In this document: positions 49,890-60,721 of the stretch, one piece after another
Layout of the letters: every line of letters starts with the position of its first letter
Position numbering within the stretch: position 1 is the first letter of the stretch
Origin: Gymnothorax reevesii
Taxonomy: Eukaryota > Chordata > Actinopteri > Anguilliformes > Muraenidae
Assembly (NCBI GenBank): GCA_029721435.1
Contig: CM056573.1
Coordinates: 48,396,501-48,460,500 of the forward strand
DNA: 64,000 nucleotides
Reading direction: 5' to 3'
Program-made: the position numbers and the translations under genes
The notes under the pieces: generated by a model
Seen by the model: only the letters and a program-made list of their open reading frames with translations
Told to the model about the DNA's origin: nothing
The model's database searches: none

Positions 49890-50260
49890 TCTCCGGAATT
49901 CCGAGCTAATTATGGCACATCCCTCCAGTTGCTGGAGCAACCTGGCCATAAAAGTTGTCTGAGTCTGGAGCATTTGTAGAATTTGAGTGCAGTGCAATAA
50001 ACCGTCTAAGACCAAGGTTATTAACTATTACTACGGAGTCGCGAACGACAACTGGAACCATTGAAAACTTCAGTCCAGTAGTCTTTGTAGCTTCATTTAT
50101 GGATGTGCTAACGGTCCTCCGCGGCTGCAGGAATCTTAGCAGCTTCAGCATGCTTCTCCACTGGGCGGCGCTCTTTAGATCAATGTCATTGCCGTTGTTC
50201 CCATAGCATACAAGATCTATTGCAATATACGCAAAAACGTTCATGTTAATGCCGAGACGG
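49890..50260. promoter_or_regulatory. Candidate control block between hoxa11 and hoxa10
   Basis: Non-repetitive, relatively GC-rich sequence with posterior-Hox/Cdx-type sites: GAGCTAATTATGGC (49901-), GGCCATAAAAG (49944-), GTGCAATAAACC (49992-) and TTCATTTATGG (50093-). A CTCF-like motif, CCACTGGGCGGCGC (50158-50171), lies in it. Conserved function is inference from motif density and position. Confidence 0.4.
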
Positions 50261-50809
50261 TAACTGATACAATGATAGCATAATAAACAACCAATTTTAA
50301 ATATTTTTGCATTGAAGTTATTATCAGCCAGCCAATTGTTAATTCGTTTTAAAATCTTCCAACGTTCTGAAATTGTCTCATCGATGAATGCCGGGCTGTA
50401 GGCAACTACAACAAGCAAAATAGACTAGAATACACCCTGAAGCCCGAATATATATAGATGCAATTTAAGAAAATATAAGCATGTACATTTTGGAATTCTG
50501 AATCATTCATAATATTCACAAAGGACGATGCTAGTCTGTCTACTTCAGCACGTCACATTTCTGAGCTGCGGACGTTTTAAATAAACCTAAATGATATATA
50601 AATTGATGCTAATTATGAGCAAAAATAATTAGTTGCTTGGCACTTTCCATATTCGAGAATATGCGTTAGAACATGCCTATGGGATTAAGTATAATATGGT
50701 ATTCGCGTATATCCTGCATCCACATGGCCTAAGGAAACTAAATACAACCAGTAATACGTCTAGGATGACCTATTTTACGCCATATATACGCATGTATGTA
50801 TGTATGTAT

Positions 50810-50847
<38 letters not shown>

Positions 50848-51639
50848 GAAATGCTGTTATTTGTGGGAACCTGAAATTTAGAAGACTTGGAATGCAAGAC
50901 AGAGAAAGAGAGAGAGAGGAAGAGAGAGTGAGAGCAACAGAAAGGAGCCTAAAAAAGGATACGATGAATAACTGTACCCGTGGGCTTCGTCCCTAGTAAA
51001 AAACCCAGTTGAAGTAGTAAAATGACACGACACGCCATTGAACTTAACGATAAGAAAGCACAATCGCTGCTATTCAAAAAAAATAAAAAATAGAATAAAT
51101 TGATTCGAGAGAAATCATAACAATAAGTGCACATAAAAACTATGATTGTCGTTAAATCGACTAATTTGTTCTTGTTAATAGTACAATCACATCCCATCCA
51201 AAGATCAACAGAAATACAAATAGGCTATCGTAACTGTTGAATATTGTTTACTTTATATAAGCCGCTTCTGACGTTTTAAGATGGCTAAGCTTCAGGCCTA
51301 CTTAATTACAACGTGGTTTTTGTTTGCAGTAAGAATGAATGAATGAAATAAACCGTGAAGGCTAGATTATTACCGCAGTTCATCTTAGTCGTTATTCAGA
51401 AGCCATTCTCCACAATCCACTGTTTTTGGGCTTTTTTGACAATATAAAAAATATATTTTTGTAGGTGCTTCAGACTATAAGTCGGGACGCATTTTTTCAC
51501 TATATGGTGCCCTTAAATTTCGCATATCCGCTAAAATGTGACGCAATATTACAAAACGGAGAAAACAGAAATTCTCTGAATTAACAAAAGCTGCAGTAAA
51601 GAATAATATACTAAAGGTAAATTGGATAATAATAATAAC

Positions 51640-51672
<33 letters not shown>

Positions 51673-52409
51673 TGCAATAATAATTTTTATTATTGCACAT
51701 GCTTGCGTTATTGATGAAGTCATGTAGCCGCTGAACTTAAGTTTCCTTGAATACCTGATGCATCTATTTCCCGCTCCCCCCCCCCCCCCCCCCCCCCCCC
51801 ATTATTTCTCTTATGAATTGTTTGTTAGTTTTGATAATCCCCTTTAGTAAGAAAGCCCAAATACTACATAGCCAGTTTCCATCCTCTGAAAAGCGCAGGG
51901 AGTGGTGCTTATACTGAAACAACTCGCTTTTGAAGAAGAAAACCAGTGTTCAAAAAAAAGTTAAATATCTCACGAAAATGAAGCATTTTAAATGAATGTA
52001 CATTTGTAGCGCCAAAGCCATATAGCCCTATGCCAGTGTTAAGTGTCTGATGGCACGCAACCTGTGCTGTGTCGCGATATAGTTCATCTCTGGTAGTAAT
52101 AAACTGGGTTGCTCAATTCATTCGTACTATCCAAAAGAAACTAGGATAAGAGGTGAAGGTAAATCTATTTTATAGGCTATTACAAAAATAGAGCTCGCAT
52201 TATAGTGCCACGAGTCGGCCTATTTTGGCCCACGCGATGACTTGCCGTAGCCTATATATCATATAATAAGAATATTTAAAATGGCCTATGCGAATAGTTT
52301 CCTATATCGCCTTTTTATCTTGACTGACCACATTGTCGAGTATTGCTGAAATGTTGGTGATTCACAGCGTAATTGATGCAGAATCCCCATGGAAACCGCA
52401 TTCTTTGAA

Positions 52410-52443
<34 letters not shown>

Positions 52444-52895
52444 GGCTATTATTATTAGGCCTAATATTATTATTTTGTGCCGTCGAGAACAATTAGCTAA
52501 TGATATCTCCGCTGTAAATAATTTTCCTACTTTAATCTTTACTTGTTTTATTTACCCCTTAAGTACAAATCATACATCCAGCAGACAAAATGGTCGCACT
52601 AAATAGAGCTACACATCGTGGGACGATGGGTAAAAACAACCTCGCACTGCCTATTTAGCTAATAATTTTTTCATGACATAGTTAAACATTCGGGTCACTG
52701 GGCTTAGTTCTTTAACTATTCGGGGGTACGTTTCCCTAAAGCTCAGTTGCTAACTACGTAAGCAGCATAGGTCGACCAATGGTTCCAACTATATAAGTTA
52801 GTTCGACGCATCCCTGGATGAATGCTGAAGCACACGCGCAAACAAACACGCACGAAAACACACAAAGCGGGAGAAAGATAGAAATATGTGAACAC

Positions 52896-52956
<61 letters not shown>
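52896..52956. repeat. (GA)n microsatellite upstream of hoxa10
   Basis: A GA run interrupted once by a T, about 260 bp before the hoxa10 start. Frames across it are artefacts. Confidence 0.95.
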
Positions 52957-52959
<3 letters not shown>

Positions 52960-53099
52960 TTTTTCCGGAAACCTACTTGCCAAAAATAAATAGTGAGATT
53001 ATTTCCTATAATTTGCAAATATCAGTGGGCTTCGGCTATATAAATGTGTCGATTTCCTTCTGCATTTATTGAGGGCTCAGATAGCTATGACCCCTTGTC

Positions 53100-53214
53100 A
53101 TTACGCGGCTACTGGAGGGCGGAGTCCCCTTTCTTCTCTCATTTTAATTGGCTGTTAGCTGGCATAGCGTTGTGAGGATATTCCTAATCATATTCCGCAT
53201 GTTTTGCACAAGAA
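53100..53214 (+). promoter_or_regulatory. hoxa10 proximal promoter candidates
   Basis: A GC-box-like GGAGGGCGGAG (53114-) and an inverted CCAAT box, ATTGG (53147-53151), lie within 105 bp of the hoxa10 start. The CATATTCC and TTTTGCAC sequence just before the ATG has no clear TATA box. Confidence 0.4.
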
Positions 53215-55364
53215 ATGTCAGCCAGAAAGGGCTATCTTCTCCCTTCGTCGGATTATACTACAACAATGTCATGCTCCGACAGCCCAGTGGGAAACTCATT
53301 TTTAGTAGACTCCTTGATTAGCGCCCGGAACGAAAATGGTGGTCCCTACTACCAAGGAAGCAATGTCTACGTGCCTCCAGCCGCGGATTTACACTATGGA
53401 CTATCTAACTGTGGATTCTTTCCCGGATTGAATAAACGGAACGATAATAATCCTCACAATATAGTCTCTGCTAGCAGTTCATATATTCCAGGGATGGAAA
53501 TATGGTTAGACCCATCAAGGTCCTGCCGAATGGATCAGCCTCCCGGCGGACAGCAAGTCGCCCAGTGCTCGTTCTCACCCAACATTAAGGAAGAGACCGG
53601 GTATTGTCTTTATGAATCGAATAAGTGTCCAAAAGCGTCAGCCCCAGAACAGCTTTCCTACTCCAGAGTAACGTCGGGGAACTGTCCAGTCGGTCACGGT
53701 GGCACAGTACCTGTGCCTGGTTACTTCCGGCTCTCCCAGTCGTATGCAACCTCAAAGACTTATCAAGGTGGTCAGTCTAGTTCTTCACACGTTTTACTGC
53801 AACCAACGGTTCGGTTCGACACCACAGCTGGCATATCGGACACAGCAGAGGCTGGCAAAAGAGAGAACGAGGAGATGGCTTCCAATGTTCAATGCGCTCC
53901 GCACAGAGTTGAGGAAGCTCACGAGTCTTCAGTCGAGGAGGCGTCTTCACCCGAACCACCAGTCAACGGCAAAGAGACTCCTAGTAAAGCAGAAAAGGGT
54001 ACGTGTATTAAGTCATGAATGTGCTTCAAAATAGTCATTGTGTGCCATGTAAAGTAGGCCTACTGCGCCAAAAAAGCTCGAATCGCCCAGTCAGCTTTTT
54101 GTCCTGTGTTAGCTACTCTATACCTATCGCTCAGTTGGAAAAAGGGTCTATTTTATTGCTGTATTGCAACCTACAAACATGGCCTACTTTCATTTCTTAC
54201 CTTCGATCTTCGGCAGAAAGAGTTGTTCGGGAATTGGAGTGTTACAATGAGCCAGTTATTGATTTTTTTGTGGTTTTATTATTTGAATTACAGAAGAAGT
54301 AAACCAGTTATTACGATCTATCATATGCGCAAGCTTTTTATGCTCCGCGTAGGCACTAATTGGATCAGATAGAGAAACAGTTACCCTTCCAAACTGTTTG
54401 CAAAAATGTCGGTTATTTTTGGCACAGTGAATTTTATCAGTGAGTAAAGTTGATAACAGTAAAAGAATTCCACTTGCACGGCTTCTATAGAACTAAACGC
54501 GTTACTTCTTGTCTGAGTTTTGGCATTCATCTACTGTCCGGAAAACAGTTGTTTTCTATCAGGAACCTGAATTCAGCATACGGAATCAGCAAAAATTCAA
54601 TGCAATGTATTTTTACGTAGTATGAAAATAAAACATCTAGACACATTTATAAGAAAAATTAAGCCGTCTAATTGCATTTCAGTTTTTGTAATTCGGCAGT
54701 TTTACATTCATAATTCTTACTTTTTGATGTACAACTGTGCATATCTGGCCTTGATGGTAATTACCCTTCAACACTGACCACAGAACTCATTCCTGAGATC
54801 CAAGATTTTAAAAATCTATTCTTCATACTCTAGATAAACATTTATAAGATCCAAGTAGGCCACATTTTATGTTCCTTAATTCCATATACTGTTGAATGCA
54901 CACAATAGATTTTCTTTTAGTTAAATAAATAATATAACCTACTCAGACAAAATGTCACGATGTTGAAACCTTGTAGTAATTTAGACTGATTGAAAATTGA
55001 AGCAACACTCGCGTAATTGCTACAGAATAAAGCATTTTATTGAGCCTTGTCCGAAAATTGTAGCCCACTTATCTGTTTTTCTTTCTCAGGGGACACAAAA
55101 AGCGAAAATACTGCCAACTGGTTAACCGCGAAGAGTGGCCGGAAGAAACGGTGCCCATATACAAAACATCAGACTCTGGAGCTCGAAAAGGAGTTCCTCT
55201 TCAACATGTACCTGACGCGTGAGCGTCGTTTAGAGATCAGCCGCAGTGTTCAACTGACTGACAGACAAGTGAAAATTTGGTTCCAGAATCGACGGATGAA
55301 ACTGAAGAAAATGAGCAGAGAAAACAGAATTCGGGAGCTTACAGCCAACTTTAGCTTTTCGTGA
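53215..55364 (+). CDS. hoxa10: Homeobox protein Hox-A10
   Basis: Group-10 Hox transcription factor; the family specifies lumbar-type axial identity, proximal appendage and reproductive tract. Exon 1 is 53215-53998 (donor GTACGT), exon 2 is 55090-55364 (acceptor TCTCAG), phase 1, 352 residues. [70 protein letters not shown] and [13 protein letters not shown] follow HoxA10 in order. Exon 2 gives [20 protein letters not shown]; Trp272 just before the homeodomain is the PBX-contact residue. The homeodomain is at residues 278-337 ([12 protein letters not shown], Asn328), and the tail is [11 protein letters not shown]. The protein is shorter than mammalian HOXA10 because glycine/proline tracts are missing. 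The intron is 1091 bp. A polyadenylation signal lies near 56066. The presence of hoxa10 is notable because zebrafish keeps only one copy. Confidence 0.96.
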
Positions 55365-55611
55365 TCAATGTTTAAGAGACGGATGATGCATTACACCTTT
55401 CATCAAATGAAGACGGGGAACATTCGGTTTGGAGAGTCCCTGTTTTCAGATAACGCTGTGGAAGACACGATTGATAAGTGAATGTATTGATTAACTACAC
55501 TTTACTTTTTTAAGTTTACATGTCTAATATCAGTTGAATTTCTTCGTGCCAATGTGTGAACTATTTATAGCTGTAAAAAGAGAATTTACCCTCACCCGTA
55601 ATATAGAACAA

Positions 55612-55653
<42 letters not shown>

Positions 55654-56700
55654 TATGTGAATATGTTACAAATAATGACAATAACTTTCCTTTAAACAAG
55701 GTCAAAATTTATTCTGTGCAGCTACAAATTCCAGTAATGCGCGTTACAGGTCACAAAAAAGCCGTCCAAGTGTGCAGATAAAAAACATCGCGCGCAATAA
55801 TGTGATGCTTTTCATTTTATCCAATACACATTTTTGTTTTGACAAATGTAGACATAGTGGAATTCCAATGCATCCAGTTATGTGACTTTTCTATAGCCTA
55901 TATTTTAAATTATTGCCAAGCGACATGCGGCGACTTGTCATTATCGAAGTGAACTTAAATATTTATGCGTATAGGATATTTTAAATTTGATTGTACAGTT
56001 ACGTGAAAAAATTATATTTAGTCAGTACTGTGACCGATATTTTTTTGTGATGTGGTATAAGCAAATAAACACATACTGATGTTTCAATGAAAACGTAGGC
56101 TACTTGCGTATTACTGTTTTGTATTGTTTTGTCAACAGATTATCTGTCTGAGACTTAAAATAGTTCATGAAAATTGCGGCGGGGGACGTAGAGCATGTAA
56201 CAAAATGTACTTTTCACTGCATGCAAAATTTGTACCGGGACGATTTAGCTTCATTTTTCGTATACAACACGTGTTCCTCCATTAAACTTGCTCTACACAT
56301 TGCTTTATCTGTCACGACCTTTTCAGAAAATAGGTAGTGACAGCTCCTCAGGGCTAGGGAGCAACGTCTCACTTTGCTGTTTCGTGCTACGGGTTCAAAT
56401 GAGCGATCTGCATCTGCAGAAAACGCAGAAGAGCAGAGAGGATCGACTTAGCCGGAATTCCCGCCTAACCTTGACCTTTTTTGTAGAACAATGCGTAATC
56501 ACTGCTCGGTTTCAAATATTATTTATGAACAATTAAAAAATGAAAAACTCATATTCTTCCTGCGATTAGCCCACCACGAATGCCCTTTCAGTGGACATTA
56601 TATTTGCTTCAGTCGAAAGTTGTATTTTTATTTTATACGCAGTTTTGTACAATAATATTTTCAGTTCACGGATAGGCCTACATTTTGCCCTTTCCTCATC
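55365..56700. other. hoxa10 3' UTR and spacer before mir-196
   Basis: The 3' UTR of hoxa10 probably occupies the first part. A (GA)n run lies at 55614-55651 and a candidate AATAAA near 56066. No other gene is seen. Confidence 0.55.
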
Positions 56701-56707
56701 AGCGGAG

Positions 56708-56797
56708 TGGACTGTTGTGTGGTTTAGGTAGTTTCATGTTGTTGGGCTTTAGTTTACACTCCCACAACGCGAAACTGTCTTAATTGCCACAGTTAAA
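56708..56797 (+). ncRNA. mir196: microRNA precursor mir-196
   Basis: The mature 5p arm lies at 56725-56746, beginning TAGGTAGTTTCATGTTGT and ending TGGG. Its seed AGGTAGT is that of the miR-196 family. The partner arm (about 56762-56783, CCACAACGCGAAACTGTCTT) pairs with it across a short loop, and ACTGT/ACAGT closes the lower stem. The location between hoxa10 and hoxa9, on the same strand, is the family's ancestral HoxA site. miR-196 represses Hox mRNAs such as Hoxb8 by near-perfect pairing. Position 12 is A, as in miR-196a, whereas mammalian HoxA-linked miR-196b has C there. Confidence 0.95.
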
Positions 56798-58560
56798 TCG
56801 GCAGGCTACTTCCAAATATTTGTCGACAAAGTCATGCTTGTTTTTATTCTGAGTCCGATATTATGATGAATTTTCGTTGGATGTGATCACATTGAGTCCA
56901 AAGCATTGATTATGCTATAGGCTCATAATACTCACGCAAGTAGCCTGGGAATAGAAATTTGTATTAATTTACAGTTTACACAAAGTAAACAGTTTACAGA
57001 CCAGTTTAGGCTGAAGCCCGCGCATATTTGGGCGTGGGTATACCGCAGGCTATCATAAGATAAAATGTGTAGCCAATGCGAAAAAAGACTTCCAACTTCC
57101 TTGTATATATATAGGCATATATATATGTACGTCATCTCATTTTTACATTTAGCCGGAAGGGAGGAGTAGGGATGGATTTGGAATTAGGGTAATTCCCTAT
57201 TACACGAGTTTCAAAGGGTTGCGGCAAGGCCTCGGTTGCGAGCATTTCAAGTCTGGCCAAATCCGTGCACAGAACAGCGACCTGAGTGGTAGATCCAAGA
57301 AGTGCTGGATGCGTCAGTCGCGCCACAGGGGAAACAAAAGAAAGGCCTTTATTGGTGATATTTAGGTCATACAAGCAGTTATCTGCAGAAAGGGCAGCAA
57401 ATAGCCCCTGTGATAAACCACTCCGTTTGTATAGACCATCTAGACTTGAAAGTGCACCAATACAAATGCCAAAGGTATTTCATTGAATACCTATTTTTGA
57501 GTATTTAAACCAAGTTGTGCAGACACTTCGTAAAAAAATATTGTCCATACTACCACAGCACGGAAGGGGTTTCTTTCTGACTTGCGATTCGTTTCGCCAT
57601 AATATGAGAGGCAATCACGCTGCTCATGCTCGACATTTTGTGAAAGAAAAAGAACCGATGTATAATATTTTTCTCCAGGACATACTTTTTCCCCATTTTC
57701 AATGATATATTATAGCCTATTTAATTAGCCTCCTTCATTACAAAACGGCTTCAACGAGATTTTGATAAGTCAAGGCGTAGGCCTAACTGAAACCAAAGGC
57801 CGGAAATGCCCAAGCCAAGTTCCATTGAATATTCCAGTTTATACGGTGTCATATTGTCGCAGCCTGCATTAGCCAGAAGAAAAGAACGAGAAAAAAAAAA
57901 AAACCCCAAACCGATTAGAATCTAAACACCATATCGACAACTCGCATTTTGAGTTTCAATTACACAGTAAGCACATATTATATTTAAGCTATGCAATCAT
58001 TAATATGGACTAGAAGTTATCAAACACTAGATTAAGTTATTCGGGTATGTAGCTTACAGGCCAACATCATTCATTAATCTATTATGAAATACGCTCGGCA
58101 CATCAGCTATGTCACGAAATAACGTGCCACACAGCCTACATGTTCTGAATCAAAGTCGTAAAATATGCTGATTTTGTTCAGCTGACGTCTGCGGTTTCAT
58201 GAAAACTCGATCTATATTAATCACAATTTAGGGATAAAAATTGCGCCTCAGTGAAAGGAGTTCCGTTTATTTTGGCAAAAATAGTTGACAGGAACTGTGT
58301 TGCAACTTTATAAGCCACGTTTATTTAAATAATTTAATAACAGGATACATTGGTCTGAAACTAAATGCATATTCTTTGTAAATTAAGACACTATCTTGCC
58401 TTGGTGTGAAACAGTTTCGAAATATTCTCCTTTTTACTCGGTTAGTCCACATTGTCTTTAGATCATATAGCCCACAATTTAGAAATTTTGAGGGTGGTAC
58501 AGTCACTAGAAAAAAACAAAACGCGCGTAACAAAAGTAGACAAACCAGAAAGCCGCATCA
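56798..58560. other. Spacer between mir-196 and hoxa9, proximal part
   Basis: No gene is recognised. The 57136-57480 stretch has more even composition than its surroundings but no coding signal that I trust. A short A-run lies at 57892-57904. Confidence 0.4.
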
Positions 58561-58564
58561 ACAA

Positions 58565-59093
58565 TGGCCGCGGTTCCCAGTTAAGAGCGTTCATAAGTAG
58601 TTAAGAAGGCTCCATAGAAGAGTGAAGCTAAGAGGGAGCCATCTTAGGCTAAGAAGGAATGTGGGAAACGCGTTTGCTTCTTAGCGGAGCCTTAAGAGGG
58701 ATCTAAAGCTCTTAGCGCTAAGATCTTCTCAAATGAATCTGGGAAACGTGGCCAATATCTGCCCACCTAAATCACAAAAGAGAAACTTCAATTCGACTAA
58801 AATAATAAATAAATATGCGATAAATAGACCACTTGCCTACTACTACGACTAGAATATAATAATAGTAATAATGGAATTACATTAAGGTCAAACAGCGAAT
58901 GACCACGTTTGCCAGATTCATTTAAGAAGATCTTAGCGCTGAGAGCTTCTTTAAATACTTCTTCAGGCTCCTGTAAGAAGCAACCACGTTTCCCAGATTC
59001 TCTCTTAGCCTAAGATGGCTCCCTCATAGCTGAATTCCTCTTTGGAGCCTTTTTAACTCCTTAAGAACGCTCTGAACTGGTAAACGCGGCCAA
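58565..59093. mobile_element. Large palindromic MITE/foldback upstream of hoxa9
   Basis: Two inverted arms of about 190 bp (58565-58757 and 58902-59093) flank a 144-bp AT-rich centre. Shared segments include GAGCGTTC, GGGAGCCATCTTAGGCTAAG, TTAGCGCTAAGATCTTCT and AAATGAATCTGG followed by AAACGTGG. The transcript or single strand could form a long hairpin. It lies about 1 kb upstream of the hoxa9 start. The CGTTTCCCAGATTC-type motif links it to a dispersed family elsewhere in the window. Confidence 0.75.
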
Positions 59094-59880
59094 TATAGTT
59101 TGCAGGGGTGCTCTTTATTGCTATGCACGTGAAAATTTCATTTCGATGACAGACCTGGTGATAGCCCAGATGACGGTTTTAAGTGACGCTATTAGTGCCT
59201 CAGTGCTACAAAGCATGATGGAAATGGAGGTGAACTTATAATAAATTTAAAAAAAAAACCCTCAATGTAAAGATCTTTTCTCCAAAGACCAACTTTAATT
59301 GTAAATTAGTTTAAGATTGTCTAAAAGCTTTGTTTTCAAAACCATTATCAGTTCATAGATGGGCGAAGGTGGTCAAGGCTTGTTATGCTGAAATCGGCAG
59401 GTGAAGAGCTGGTAGACCACACTCAGAAACATAGTTTACTTCAGTTTGACCAGCTTAGGCAACCGTTTAAGTGAGAATTTTCAGCAGGGATATAAGTGAA
59501 ATATTTAGAAAATGCTCTCAAGCAGTGTTCTAAAAAGGCACTCATAACACCTCCTCAAAACGGCCTATCTATCATCACTTTTCATACATATATATATATA
59601 CATATTTGCTGTAAAGAAGAAAATTAATATTATAATTCACTGCTGAATAAAACAGACGGGGTAGAACCTTTCATGTCATTGCAATATCATTAATTAAAGA
59701 TAACTGACTGAACATAACATTAACTGTCCTTCTCATCGCTGAACTTGAAGAATGTAAAACTTTAATCTGTTTCAGTGACCATGTGTGTTAAGTTTATAAT
59801 GCATATCAAATAATATTCTATTGCCTACAGATTATACTGCTTTTCCATAAAAAATTCGTCTGGAAAACAGAGACTATTTC
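59094..59880. other. Upstream region of hoxa9
   Basis: AT-rich, with a (TA)n patch at 59586-59602. There is no coding signal. Confidence 0.4.
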
Positions 59881-60084
59881 GTAGTCAGCGGAGTGATTTA
59901 GATTTTATTGCCGTCCTTTGATCACGTGCTCATGTCACCCAATCGAATGGCACGAAGCGATATCTTATTAGCTGACTGTTCCCTCGTGCCTGCTGAGGCC
60001 AAACTGATACCTGAATTCTACAGATCGTCACATCGTAGATGGTCGACCGTGAATGGGCTTTCGCGTGTTTTCCTTTACTTCACC
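59881..60084 (+). promoter_or_regulatory. hoxa9 proximal promoter and 5' UTR candidates
   Basis: A Hox/Cdx-type TTTTATTG (59903-), an E-box CACGTG (59923-59928) and a CCAAT box (59939-59943) precede the start. The CACGTG-CCAAT spacing is 10 bp, nearly the same as the 11 bp seen before hoxa13. The hoxa9 frame is open back to an ATG at 59908, giving a possible 59-residue extension without family support. Confidence 0.45.
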
Positions 60085-60673
60085 ATGTCGACATCAGGGA
60101 CAGTAAGTTATTATGTGGATTCTCTCATATTGCCAGAGTCCGAAAATCTTTTAGCACCTAAATACTCATCAGATGTGGGGCTGTTTGAAGAAAGGCAGCC
60201 AGCGGTGGAGGGCGAGCTCGAACCCTGTCCATTCCAGCCAAAAGCGACCGCATTCGTTGCATCCTGGAATTCCGTGCCATCAATGTCTCCGAGCAGCGCG
60301 TCTGCCGTGTACCATTCGTACACGCAGTCCCAGGCACCTGTGGGAGACGCCGACGGACTTTATATGCGCTCTTGGTCATTGGAACCCCTTTCTGGATCCT
60401 TGCCTTTATCTGGATTATCTTCAAATAGGCCCTACGGTATTAAACTCGAGCCACTGCCCAGCAGAGGTGAATGCACGACTTTCGACACTCTGCTTCTATC
60501 CGACTTCAAAAATGGATCATCGCCCGCAAAAATGGATAGACTTTCCAACGACGCCATTTTCCCAGATTCTAAGGAGGAGAACACGTCAGATCCGGAAAAA
60601 GCAAACAAAAAGCTAAGTAAGGCATCATTTTGTATTTATTCACTGTTTGAAGGACAGCTGGACCGTATTCGCA

Positions 60674-60721
<48 letters not shown>

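Larger units (their letters stand above)
48181..53090. other. hoxa11-hoxa10 intergenic region
   Basis: No gene is recognised. It holds simple repeats: ATGT/ATT at 50790-50847, AAT at about 51629-51671, a C-run of 25 at 51776-51800, and ATT at 52411-52463. A 170-codon - strand open frame (49906-50418) has no recognised domain and overlies a candidate control block. Confidence 0.55.
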
